Shown: in pieces, positions 41,440 through 49,787 of the stretch
Numbering within the stretch: position 1 is the first letter of the stretch
Layout of the letters: each line of letters opens with the position of its first letter
From: Altererythrobacter sp. Root672
GTDB lineage: Bacteria; Pseudomonadota; Alphaproteobacteria; Sphingomonadales; Sphingomonadaceae
DNA: 64,000 bases
Reading direction: 5' to 3'
NCBI RefSeq assembly: GCF_001427865.1
Contig: NZ_LMHH01000001.1
Location: 1,426,001-1,490,000 of the forward strand
Notes under the pieces: model-generated
What the model saw: the letters and a program-made list of their open reading frames with translations, nothing else
Database searches by the model: none
Told to the model about the DNA's origin: nothing
Translations under genes and position numbers: made by a program

Positions 41440-43239
41440 TCAGGAGCCGCTGTCGGGCACAGGCAGCCGAGCGCCGAGATAGGCAGCCAAACGCGAGACC
41501 AACTGACTGTCCATGTTGGCGGCAACCGCGACCTCGTAACCGAGGTCAGGGAACACCGTGAGGTCCGCACTCATGCCCGGCGCGCCGCCGCTGTGGCCAA
41601 ATGCGCGGGTGCCATTCACATGGTTCGCGCCGAATCCGTAGCCGTAGCCAGCGCCCGGCCCCATCGCCACCTGGCTCTTGGTTGCTTCTGCGAGCAGTTG
41701 GGGCGAGACGAGCTTGCCCGCGCGCAGGGCTTCCGAGAACCGGATCAAATCGCCGACCGTCGAATAGCCGCCGCCTGCCGAGGCTCCGCGACAGGGCAGC
41801 GTATCGGTGTTCGGCTGCAACTGGCCGTTCGAACCCGGTACCTGGGCGGTATAACCGATCGAGCGGCCCGGGACCGCGACGGATTCAGGCAACGAGGCGG
41901 TCGAGCGCATGCCTGCCGGGGCGTAGATGTGTTCCTGAACGTAGTCGTAGTAGCTCTGCCCGGTCACTGCCTCGATGATCCCGCCGAGCAGCAGAAAGCC
42001 GTAGTTGCTGTAGGCGAAGCGCTCTCCAGGGGTGAACGCCACATCGCGCTTTCCGAAGAGCTTGAGATAGTCGGAATGCTCGCACAGCTCGAGCCGGTGC
42101 TGGTTGAACTCGGGGCCGAAGAAGTCGCCGGTGCCGCCCGTGTGGGTGAGCAGGTGCTTCACGGTTACGCGCGAGGCGAGGTCCTTGTTGGGATAGTCCG
42201 GGAGGTAGGTTGCGATCGGCGCGTTGAGGTCGATCTTGCCGGCCTCGACCAGTTGCAGGATCGAAACCGCGGTGAACATCTTGTTCATCGAACCGATGCG
42301 GAACAGCGTGTCGAGCGTATTGGCCACGCCGTGTTCTCGGTCCGCCTGGCCGCTGACATAGTCGAAAACCGTATCGCCGTTATGCGCCACGCGCACCGCG
42401 CCCGAAAACTGACCGGCAGCACTGGCGGCATCGAGCTTGGCCTTGATCGCGGCCAGTGCCTGGGTTTCGCTCATCCGCTGGGTCGGGGCGATGTCGGGCG
42501 GTGGGGGGACGCCTTGAACCCGCACTGCAATAATCTTGCCGCCCGGCTGCGGGTCCACGTCAAGCGCCAAGCGAGCGTATGAGTCTTCCCAATTGCGCTC
42601 CCTCAAGAGCACCACGATCTGGCTCTCGCTCGCCGATTCCACGCCGACAGACTCGAAACCGCCTACGAGGTTTCGAAAGTTGCGGTTGGACCCTGGCGGT
42701 GCGGACCAGCCTGGATACTCCTGGCGCATGTACGCGTCGAAGGCGTCGGGGTTGTCGCTGTTGAAGGCCTGGAGCCAGCCGGTAAGCTGGCGGCCGGCTT
42801 GGGTATCAGGGACGGTGGACAGACGCGGCGCGAATGTGACGGATTGCGGTTCGGCGCCAGTGTCGGAAAGTCGCGTGCCGACCACTTCGCTTCCGGCGTA
42901 GCGGCTCCTGATCCGGGTCGCCTTCGGACCCTCTCCCTCGAAGAAGAGCCGCACTCCGGCTGCGTCCCCTGCGAATTCGTTTGGACCAACGGTGCGCAGC
43001 GGCGGACCGACGGGTTGGCCGCTCAACTGAACCGTGAGCCGGTCGTCGTCGGTCAGGCCGACAGTCACGATCGTGCCGTTCAGCTCATAGCGCCCCACAT
43101 ATCGCTCCAGCACAGAGCGCGGCACTGAAGGAGAGGGCGCCGGGTCGGCCACTGGTTCTGAGGCGGCCTGCTGCGCCGCACATGGAAGCGCCAAAACCGT
43201 GCCAGCGAACGAGACTGCTGCAAGGAACCTGCTGAGCAT
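41440..43239 (-). CDS. Secreted beta-lactamase-family serine hydrolase
   Basis: A 599-residue exported protein with a signal peptide ending near LPCAAQ. A first lipocalin-like domain begins ERYVGRYELNG, a second beta-rich domain is at about 140-240, and the catalytic domain carries the SxxK motif in GSMNKMFT, YSN in FAYSNYGF and HSGG near the end. It is probably an esterase or peptidase in the periplasm. The small GRYEL-type domain is at the N-terminus here and at the C-terminus in the hydrolase at 27329. It stands alone between cysS and the 43463 gene. Confidence 0.87.
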   Translation of the reverse strand: MLSRFLAAVSFAGTVLALPCAAQQAASEPVADPAPSPSVPRSVLERYVGRYELNGTIVTVGLTDDDRLTVQLSGQPVGPPLRTVGPNEFAGDAAGVRLFFEGEGPKATRIRSRYAGSEVVGTRLSDTGAEPQSVTFAPRLSTVPDTQAGRQLTGWLQAFNSDNPDAFDAYMRQEYPGWSAPPGSNRNFRNLVGGFESVGVESASESQIVVLLRERNWEDSYARLALDVDPQPGGKIIAVRVQGVPPPPDIAPTQRMSETQALAAIKAKLDAASAAGQFSGAVRVAHNGDTVFDYVSGQADREHGVANTLDTLFRIGSMNKMFTAVSILQLVEAGKIDLNAPIATYLPDYPNKDLASRVTVKHLLTHTGGTGDFFGPEFNQHRLELCEHSDYLKLFGKRDVAFTPGERFAYSNYGFLLLGGIIEAVTGQSYYDYVQEHIYAPAGMRSTASLPESVAVPGRSIGYTAQVPGSNGQLQPNTDTLPCRGASAGGGYSTVGDLIRFSEALRAGKLVSPQLLAEATKSQVAMGPGAGYGYGFGANHVNGTRAFGHSGGAPGMSADLTVFPDLGYEVAVAANMDSQLVSRLAAYLGARLPVPDSGS

Positions 43240-43462
43240 GCCGTCCTCCCCATCTCCGTTATTGAGTGAACTCTAGTCGATAGAACGCCAGATTAACACT
43301 GCTTGCCTCGGACCCAAGTCCCTAAGGCTCCCCTGCACGCAATGTCGGCAACGGGTGGATCTACGACTGTCAGCTTTTGGGGGACACCTTTCACCGAGCG
43401 GCACTTTCGGGCAGTTTGTCTCTGTGGAGAGCTGAGAGCAAGTTTGAGAGGGGAAACTACAA

Positions 43463-43912
43463 ATGAACTGGGCAGCAATCTCCTCCGTAAGCGACCTCGT
43501 GGCGGCCCTCGCTGTCGTGGTCAGCCTTTTGTATGTGGCCATACAGCTCCGGCAGAACACGAAGGCGATCGAAGCGAGTTCGCGGCAGGGGCTGCTCGAC
43601 GGCGACCTTGGCCTTATTTCCGAGTATATGAGCCACGCAGTAGATCCACACTTGATAGGCGATGAGGTCAAGCTGTCGGCGGAAAACGAGCGCAGGTTCT
43701 TCTGGCTTGTAGTCAAGGCGCTAAGAATTCGGGAGTTTGCCTCGCATCAGTACAATTCCGGGATCCTAGATGAATCGACGTGGCGGTCTTACATGGCTCC
43801 GGTGCCGGGAATTTTCTCCACCAAGCGAGCAAGATCCGTCTTGGATATCTATACCGGCAGCCCTAAATTCATGCAGGTAATCAGGGCGCATGTGACTGAC
43901 GCCACAACGTGA
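43463..43912 (+). CDS. Hypothetical protein with an N-terminal membrane helix
   Basis: A 149-residue protein with one N-terminal helix (LVAALAVVVSLLYVAIQL) followed by RQNTKAIEASSRQGLLDGD and a helical cytoplasmic domain. The helix plus QLRQNTKA is a common N-terminal pattern in uncharacterised proteobacterial proteins. GAGGGGAAA precedes the ATG by about 7 nt. The base composition is visibly less GC-rich than its neighbours, and the surrounding gaps are long, which could mark recent transfer. Function is unknown. Confidence 0.75.
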   Translation: MNWAAISSVSDLVAALAVVVSLLYVAIQLRQNTKAIEASSRQGLLDGDLGLISEYMSHAVDPHLIGDEVKLSAENERRFFWLVVKALRIREFASHQYNSGILDESTWRSYMAPVPGIFSTKRARSVLDIYTGSPKFMQVIRAHVTDATT

Positions 43913-44219
43913 AGCGGGCTATCGGCAGACCGGCTCCTGGCAATCGGTAAGGCTGCGTTCCGACTGTATCGGACGTCCGCAATGCGTCGTTTGCTTAAGC
44001 CCATCCTATGGTACGCCCTGCGTGAACCGATCGAGGGCTAGGCCAATATCATCCTCGCTTGCGATCGCGATGGAGCCCTCCGCCGGGAGGCAACGCGCCC
44101 GTTCCGCTTCTACAGCGAAGTATGGATGCTCGGTCCGCTACGCTGGCGGAGAAGAGAAACGTCTCGAACCAGCGCAGCACCGGTTCCGGCGGATCGCCGT
44201 CGCGTTGCTTGTGGAGAGG
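43913..44219. other. 307-bp gap with no convincing gene
   Basis: The gap lies between convergent genes. Short frames exist on both strands, but none has a ribosome-binding site or a family-like translation. No strong terminator hairpin with a T run is visible. Confidence 0.5.
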
Positions 44220-46949
44220 TCAGCCGCCGCGATCTTCCTTCCTGACCGCTATGCTGGCTTGCAGATCGGTTGGACGAATGACTGGCATGACCGGAGCCGC
44301 GGCAACGAGTTTTACCCAGAGGACGTCCCCGCTCCTGAAATACGATGTCTCTTTCGCCTGGCGCAATGCGTCCATGCTGCCCTGTTCCGTTCCGGAGGTC
44401 GCACTGGCGAAACCCGGCAGTTCGAAAATAACCCATGAGCCCTGGTCCATTTCGGCCAGACTGAGAGTGACTTCCGGCCTTTCGGTCTTGACCAGGATCT
44501 CGGTGCCGGCACGCACGGTGCTCTGGTCGCCGGAGATCTTGAATTCCTTGCCATTGCGGACAAGCGCGATGGGCGCCTGCGGCGCACGGCGGGTGAACAG
44601 GGCTGCACGCTGAGCCTGGACGAGGGGCGTGTTCGGCGCATTAGGGCCGAGCGAGGCGAGCAGGGCGAACCGGGCAGTGCGGGATTCCAGATCGACTGCG
44701 CGTGGAAGTTCGCCCCTGCTGTCCGAGAGATTCAGGCGTCCGATATCGCCCTTGCACACGGAAGCATTCCAGCTGGGGTGGATCTCGCAGCTGTCGTCGG
44801 TGGCGACGCTGTCATTTTCGCCGTCGTGCAGCAGGACCTGGGAATTGGGGACACCGGTCACCGATCCGTCCAGGTCGCGGAAGGACAGGGTCCGATAGGC
44901 ATTGCCGCCGCGGTTGTCGTTATCGAACCGAGAATCGAACTTCGGAAAATAGACCGGCTTGGCGTTGACGAACTTGGCGCCGCTGATGGTGCTTCCGGTA
45001 CTGAGCCCCGCGCTCGTGAACAGCAGGAACGACAGCGCGCCTGTCTTTCTCCGATCGTTGTCCTGGAAATTCACGAATGTCGTGTTCACCACATCGCCGC
45101 GGTAATCGTAGTATTCGTAACCGCGGATGGGGAAGTCCGGGATGGATGGCTTGGGCAGGCTGCGTCCGTAGGCCACTTCCTCCGGTGTTGTTGGATTGCC
45201 GATGTTGGCGGTTTCGCCCACGACCAGCGCGTCCACCAGACGTGAACTGAAAGGCAGGCTGCCGATATCGCCGGCCGCCTGCGTCATGCCAATGGCATTA
45301 TCAGCAAGCTTCATGTTGCTGTACACGTAAAGGTCCCCCCGGCCCCAGAGACCACCATTGCGGTTCTTGTAGGCGGTCAGGCTCTCGAAGTGCGTCTCGA
45401 TCACTTCGCTCTCCAGATCGGTGGGATCTTTCAAAGGCAGCAACGGGATGGAGGCCAGCCCAAACGTGTTGTCTTGGTCGATGTGCCGGTCGATCAGGAA
45501 CCCGTCGAAGTTGGAATGGGAAGTGTTGCCCCTGAACGCGCGCAGCGGCGTGCGGCGCGGCCAGGTGTTGAGGCTGACTTCCGTTCCCTGGAAAGCGCCA
45601 TTGGGGTGTTCAGGGATCGACAGCCAGAAGCCGACCTGATCGGAACCGGCCGCCACATTATCGATGAAGCTGTTGTCCGGGTTGGTGATCCAGAAGGACG
45701 CCACGGTGTTGTCCGAAGGCAGCAGGGTGTTCCCGCCGTGGAAGCTGGCTTGCCTGGCTGCCGCAGGATTCGCGTACTGGGTGACTTTCTCACCGTTGGC
45801 GGCGAGGTTGGTGGGTACGCAGTCCAGTGTCGGATGACACTTGGTCTGGATCGCCAGGTTCCTGACGAACTCGTTTCCGTGCTCGATCCCGTCTTCCAGG
45901 AAGAAGCAGTGGCCGACCGTGTTGAAGGTCACATTGTTCTCGACGCGCAGATTGTTGGTGCCGTGAACCGTCACGCAACGGTTGTAGGTATCGTGGATCG
46001 CCGCGTTCTTGACGTACATCCCCGCGCCTTCACCCAGGAGGTGGAAGTGCATCGGATAGCGCGCCAGGGTCAGGTGCTGGCCCATGCGGTTCAGTTCGAT
46101 GCCGTCGGCATGCACGGTCGAGCCCGCCATGGCCATGATATGCCCGCCGAAATAGCTTTCGTTGGCATCCTCTGACGCCTGCACCTTGATGTTGCGGGTC
46201 AGCATGCCGACCTCGCCCCGCTCGTCGACCCCGAAGGTGACCTCGCCGAAGTGCATGTACTGGAGCGGCTGGGCGAAGGAGATCGTGTTGCCCTTGACGG
46301 CCGTAACCGTGCGGCGCTCGGCCTGGCGCGGATTGTAGTCGGTCGAGGCGAGGACGATTTCGTCGCCGGTCCGCCATTCGGTTGCGTCGAGCACCTTGAT
46401 GCTGGTGCTGCCGGCTTGGGCGGTGCCGTCAAGCTTGGTCCAGCTGTGATCGCGATTGCCGTGCAGCTCCAGCGTACCGCGCAACAGCATAATGCCGCGG
46501 TCGCCCATGCTGTTGATGTTTTCGCCAGGCACGGTGTCGGTCAAGGTGATCGTCGCATTGTGCCGGTACGGCGCGGCCTCGGTGCCGATCTCCAGCGTCC
46601 CGCCCGGAAGGTAGATCCAGTCGGTCCTGAGCTCCATGTCGCGCGTGTCCGCGAAACGGAGCTTGCCCTGGATCGTTAGGCTGCGCAGCGCAGCGGGCTG
46701 CACGTCGAGCATCACCTCGGTACCGCGCGGAATGGTCACTTCCTCGCCCGCCGAAGGCACCTTGCCCGAGGGCCATGCCGAGGCCTCCGACCACTTCACC
46801 GTGCGCGTGATCGCGGCGGGGGCGGTCGCGTCCGTCGCCATGTTGGCGTGATCCCCGTGATCCTGCGCAACGACGGCCCCACCCGTTACGAGCAGCAAGA
46901 AGGCAGCAACGAGGCGAGTGTAAATGAACAGCCTAGACTGTTTGCGCAT
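44220..46949 (-). CDS. Exported G8-domain protein (CEMIP/TMEM2-like)
   Basis: A 909-residue protein with an N-terminal signal or anchor (LVAAFLLLVTGGAVVAQ) and a His-rich mature start (DHGDHANM). A G8 domain is at about 50-150 (WSEASAWPSGKVPSAGEEVTI), followed by right-handed beta-helix-like repeats (GMYVKNAAIHDTYNRCVTVH; NLRVENNVTFNTVGHCFF). G8 plus beta-helix is the layout of animal CEMIP, TMEM2 and PKHD1L1; CEMIP and TMEM2 act in hyaluronan breakdown. A glycan-binding or glycan-cleaving role outside the cell is a reasonable inference but unproved. The ATG at 46949 is preferred to a TTG at 46955. It is not in an operon. Confidence 0.82.
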   Translation of the reverse strand: MRKQSRLFIYTRLVAAFLLLVTGGAVVAQDHGDHANMATDATAPAAITRTVKWSEASAWPSGKVPSAGEEVTIPRGTEVMLDVQPAALRSLTIQGKLRFADTRDMELRTDWIYLPGGTLEIGTEAAPYRHNATITLTDTVPGENINSMGDRGIMLLRGTLELHGNRDHSWTKLDGTAQAGSTSIKVLDATEWRTGDEIVLASTDYNPRQAERRTVTAVKGNTISFAQPLQYMHFGEVTFGVDERGEVGMLTRNIKVQASEDANESYFGGHIMAMAGSTVHADGIELNRMGQHLTLARYPMHFHLLGEGAGMYVKNAAIHDTYNRCVTVHGTNNLRVENNVTFNTVGHCFFLEDGIEHGNEFVRNLAIQTKCHPTLDCVPTNLAANGEKVTQYANPAAARQASFHGGNTLLPSDNTVASFWITNPDNSFIDNVAAGSDQVGFWLSIPEHPNGAFQGTEVSLNTWPRRTPLRAFRGNTSHSNFDGFLIDRHIDQDNTFGLASIPLLPLKDPTDLESEVIETHFESLTAYKNRNGGLWGRGDLYVYSNMKLADNAIGMTQAAGDIGSLPFSSRLVDALVVGETANIGNPTTPEEVAYGRSLPKPSIPDFPIRGYEYYDYRGDVVNTTFVNFQDNDRRKTGALSFLLFTSAGLSTGSTISGAKFVNAKPVYFPKFDSRFDNDNRGGNAYRTLSFRDLDGSVTGVPNSQVLLHDGENDSVATDDSCEIHPSWNASVCKGDIGRLNLSDSRGELPRAVDLESRTARFALLASLGPNAPNTPLVQAQRAALFTRRAPQAPIALVRNGKEFKISGDQSTVRAGTEILVKTERPEVTLSLAEMDQGSWVIFELPGFASATSGTEQGSMDALRQAKETSYFRSGDVLWVKLVAAAPVMPVIRPTDLQASIAVRKEDRGG

Positions 46950-47331
46950 GACCAAATTTCCCCTCTCCGGACTGACGAGTCCGACTTATGTTTTGTTTGC
47001 GAAGGGTTATGAAATGAATGAACCCTTCTGCCAAGCGGTCGAGCCGCAAAAAGGCGGAAGAAGTCGTAATGGTTTCTGCCTGGGACCGGAACGCGTGCAC
47101 CCCGACGTTGTGCGCATGACGGTCAGACTTACCGGCGTAGTCCTGGTCGCATTCGCTGCGAAGCTCCCCTTACCCAGGCAAATGTCCGCGATCTATGCGC
47201 GCCATCGTTTCGCTGCGGATCGGCGCCGTGAGGCAGTCGGGGTTGCCGTGGAGATGTGCTGAACTGTCTGCATCGGAACTGCTCTCCCCGCTCAGGGTTG
47301 TCAATTGTGAGTTGACCCCGGGAGACCTGAT
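46950..47331. other. 382-bp divergent region with two dyads
   Basis: The region separates the G8-domain gene from the lipoprotein gene and contains no convincing gene. CGGACT-GACG-AGTCCG (46968-46983) can fold in the G8 gene leader next to its purine-rich GGAGAGGGG. GAAGGGTT (47001-47008) and AACCCTTC (47021-47028) form an 8-bp inverted repeat with a 12-nt spacer, fitting an operator or leader hairpin. Confidence 0.45.
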
Positions 47332-47790
47332 GTGAGGAATACAATCGCCTTCGCCGCGCTGCTTGCGCTCTCGGCCTGCAACAATGCTGACTCCGGGGCC
47401 AACAAGGTCGATGCGACTGCAACAGCGACTGCAACCGGAGAAGTGGCCGATGCCTCCAGCGTTCTCGAAGGCGAGGCGCCAGGCTTCGAAGCCGTCGCCC
47501 CGGGCACTTACCAAATCACGCGCGCCGGCGGCGAAGTCGATTATATCGAGATCCATCCAGGCATGACGTTCTCGCGCATAGCTGCCGACGGCAAGGCCAC
47601 GGGCGGATCGATCTTCATGAAGGATGGCAAAACCTGCTTCCTGGTCGAGGGCCAAGCGCAAGAGGCTTGCTTTACCGACGGACCACGACAGGCCGGCGGC
47701 ACAATGCAAACGACATCCGCCGAGGGCAATGTCTCAACGGTGCGCCCGGTCGAAGGCCACCTCGAAGATCACGTCAAAACCAAGGCTTAA
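47332..47790 (+). CDS. Small lipoprotein of unknown function
   Basis: A 152-residue protein with a lipoprotein signal (TIAFAALLALSACNNADS; Cys16). The mature part is Ala/Thr-rich and then folds as a beta domain (GTYQITRAGGEVDYIEIHPG; GGSIFMKDGKTCFLVEGQAQ) with two further cysteines that could form a disulfide. It starts with GTG 47332, with GGGAG about 8 nt upstream. It probably sits in the periplasm attached to a membrane. No family recognised. Confidence 0.75.
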   Translation: MRNTIAFAALLALSACNNADSGANKVDATATATATGEVADASSVLEGEAPGFEAVAPGTYQITRAGGEVDYIEIHPGMTFSRIAADGKATGGSIFMKDGKTCFLVEGQAQEACFTDGPRQAGGTMQTTSAEGNVSTVRPVEGHLEDHVKTKA

Positions 47791-47842
47791 GGTCGCTTAG
47801 GGCCAAAATACCCTTCACGAACATGCCACTCCCGCTTCACCG

Positions 47843-48196
47843 TTACTGGCGCAGCTGATCCGATTGCCTGATCTTTATCACGCCCTCGATGAGCTGCGGG
47901 CGCCAGTGATCCACTTCCGTCTTGTAAACCGCGTCAGGGTTCTGTTCGTCCACAGAGGGCTGACGATCCCTGGGCGTCGGGACCGAACTGCCTGCATGAT
48001 ATTTGCCCCGACATTCGCTCAAGGCCGCCTCAACGACGGTGTTGGCTGGCACATTGGATGTCAGCGCGCGATTTCTCGCCGCCGTTTCAGTACAACTCCT
48101 CCAGTCGTCCGCGGGCCGGTCAGCTGCCGCCGCAGATACCGCGATGCTGGAAGTTGCCGCAATCAATAGAGCCGGCGCCCAATTTGGTTGGATCAC
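47843..48196 (-). CDS. Small exported hypothetical protein
   Basis: A 117-residue protein with a signal peptide (ALLIAATSSIAVSAAAADR). The mature part has two cysteines (WRSCTETAAR; LSECRGKYHAG) placed as for a disulfide and a Trp/Ile-rich end. It has no membrane helix after the signal. A GGGGAGAGA ribosome-binding site lies just before the ATG. It is convergent with the lipoprotein gene. The Cys-pair spacing resembles small helical secreted proteins, but I do not recognise the family. Confidence 0.65.
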   Translation of the reverse strand: MIQPNWAPALLIAATSSIAVSAAAADRPADDWRSCTETAARNRALTSNVPANTVVEAALSECRGKYHAGSSVPTPRDRQPSVDEQNPDAVYKTEVDHWRPQLIEGVIKIRQSDQLRQ

Positions 48197-48308
48197 TATT
48201 CTCTCTCCCCTGATAGCGCGTCATAGCATCCGTTTTTCATTTTGCGCGAGGCTGATTGACTCCATCGAACTGGCACGAGTTGATCCGATGCCAGATCGTG
48301 ACATCGCA

Positions 48309-49166
48309 CTAAAGCGCGCTGGTATGGACAGAGACCACCATGCGGTCGAATGCATTCGATGGCCCTTCCCATGCACCAGAAACCGGACAGGCCTTCTCCT
48401 GTTCGCGGGCCACGGCCACGGGGATGTGCTCGCTTCCAACCATCTTGTTATTGGTGGGATCGAACCCGTGCCAGCCAGCTCCCGGTATGTAGATCTCCGT
48501 CCAGGCATGCGAGGCACCGTGCTGGCCTTCGTTCATCTGGATGTATCCCGTGACAAATCGCGCGCCAAAACCCCAATATCGCGCGGCTTCCATCATCAGC
48601 ACCGCGAAGTCCCGGCACGATCCACTGCCTAGCGAGAGCGTCTCGCAGGGCGGCTGGGTGCCATGCTCCTCGCGGTTCAAGTATTTGAATGATTTGTAGA
48701 TATGCGTGTTGAGCAGGCCGAGAAGATCGAAGGTCTCGGTTACCTCGCCGCTGCCATGCCGGTACAGCTCCTCCAGCCAATCATGCAGCCTCGCTCCGTC
48801 GTAGGGATAGCTGGGGAGGCGATACTGGATCAGTTCGATCTGTTCTTCGGGCGCATACTGGAACGGGAAAAGGCGGGCGTATGGTTCGATGAGGCATTCG
48901 ATGGGGCTGTCGCGGAGGTAGTCGATTTCCGCTTCGCCCAAGATGCTTAACTTGCTGGCCGGTTCCGCGAAGGTCAGGACGGCGATGGAGTTGTTGTAGA
49001 TGTCGCGCAGCCAGCGCACCGTCGCCTCCGGCTCAACTTCGAGACGTCCGTCGACGATACGGATATCGTGCCCCTCGCGCGGGCGCATCATGATGCGATG
49101 CGGCCCGAACGAGACCGGTTCGTTGTAGAAATACTCGGTCTTATGGGCGATCTTGAGACGTTTCAC
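48309..49166 (-). CDS. Transglutaminase-like cysteine protein
   Basis: A 285-residue protein with an N-terminal beta domain (KIAHKTEYFYNEPVSFGPHRIMMRPR) and a transglutaminase core. The papain-like triad is complete: Cys184 (GSGSCRDFAVLMMEAAR), His220 (ASHAWTEIY) and Asp236 (GFDPTNN). This two-domain layout is common in bacterial transglutaminase-like proteins, which are mostly thought to be proteases or amidases. No signal peptide. It probably stands alone. The ATG at 49166 follows a weak purine-rich stretch. Confidence 0.9.
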   Translation of the reverse strand: MKRLKIAHKTEYFYNEPVSFGPHRIMMRPREGHDIRIVDGRLEVEPEATVRWLRDIYNNSIAVLTFAEPASKLSILGEAEIDYLRDSPIECLIEPYARLFPFQYAPEEQIELIQYRLPSYPYDGARLHDWLEELYRHGSGEVTETFDLLGLLNTHIYKSFKYLNREEHGTQPPCETLSLGSGSCRDFAVLMMEAARYWGFGARFVTGYIQMNEGQHGASHAWTEIYIPGAGWHGFDPTNNKMVGSEHIPVAVAREQEKACPVSGAWEGPSNAFDRMVVSVHTSAL

Positions 49167-49220
49167 GACATGCCGTCCTTTGTCTCCGGCCTGGCGTCCA
49201 CAACCCCACCTATAGGTTCA

Positions 49221-49589
49221 TCACCCCAACACCTGGGCTCGAAGCTTGGTGAACTCTTCGGCATTGATCACGCCGGATGCCTTGAGCTTTTCCAGCTTCT
49301 CCAACTCGTCCGCCCGGCTGTAGCCGACAAAGTCGCGCAATTCAGCGCGCGCCTGGCTTCGCTGAAGGTTGTTGCGCTCCGCCATGCCGCCCGATTGAGT
49401 GAGTAAATAGATGAACACGCCCAGGAATGGCGTCACGAATAACAGGATGACCCACAGAACCTTCTTGAACCCGCCTGCATCGTTCCGACGGATAAGGTCA
49501 CCGATCACCGTAATCAGCAGCCAGAACCACATCACGAATGCAAAGATGATCGTGACACTTACAAGGAACGACCAGAGATTTTGCCACAT
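49221..49589 (-). CDS. Small membrane protein with PLDc-N-like helices and SHOCT domain
   Basis: A 122-residue protein with two membrane helices (VSVTIIFAFVMWFWLLITVI and VLWVILLFVTPFLGVFIYLL) linked by a charged loop, as in PLDc_N-type proteins. A C-terminal SHOCT domain (LEKLEKLKASGVINAEEFTKLRAQVL) is a short helical module often found at the end of envelope or regulatory proteins. It may oligomerise or tether a partner. A GAAGGGATAG site precedes the ATG at 49589. Confidence 0.85.
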   Translation of the reverse strand: MWQNLWSFLVSVTIIFAFVMWFWLLITVIGDLIRRNDAGGFKKVLWVILLFVTPFLGVFIYLLTQSGGMAERNNLQRSQARAELRDFVGYSRADELEKLEKLKASGVINAEEFTKLRAQVLG

Positions 49590-49755
49590 CAGACTATCCC
49601 TTCGACTGATTTGACACTCAATATCGCGCGCCGCTCCGACTTATCATCGGTATAAACCCGAACGAGAGGCAGAGTTATGTCGGAGCCAATGCTCCAGCGG
49701 AAAACGAACTGACCCGCGAAAGGGAATTGAAGGCAGGGGCTACAGTTCGATCGAC

Positions 49756-49780
49756 GTCCGCTTTTCAACCAAAAGCGGAC
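49756..49780 (-). terminator. Hairpin after cobT
   Basis: GTCCGCTTTT (49756-49765) and AAAAGCGGAC (49771-49780) form a perfect 10-bp stem with a 5-nt loop, 8 bp past the cobT stop. It lacks a following T run on the coding strand. Confidence 0.55.
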
Positions 49781-49787
49781 TGTCAGG

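Noticed and set aside
44022-44219. A possible gene remnant with FRFYSEVWMLGPLRWRRRE-like reading.
   Set aside because: The frame has no start with a ribosome-binding site and I cannot match it to a family, so I do not list it as a pseudogene.
46924-47262. A 112-residue plus-strand frame between the G8 and lipoprotein genes.
   Set aside because: It begins antisense to the G8 signal peptide, has no ribosome-binding site and no family-like pattern.
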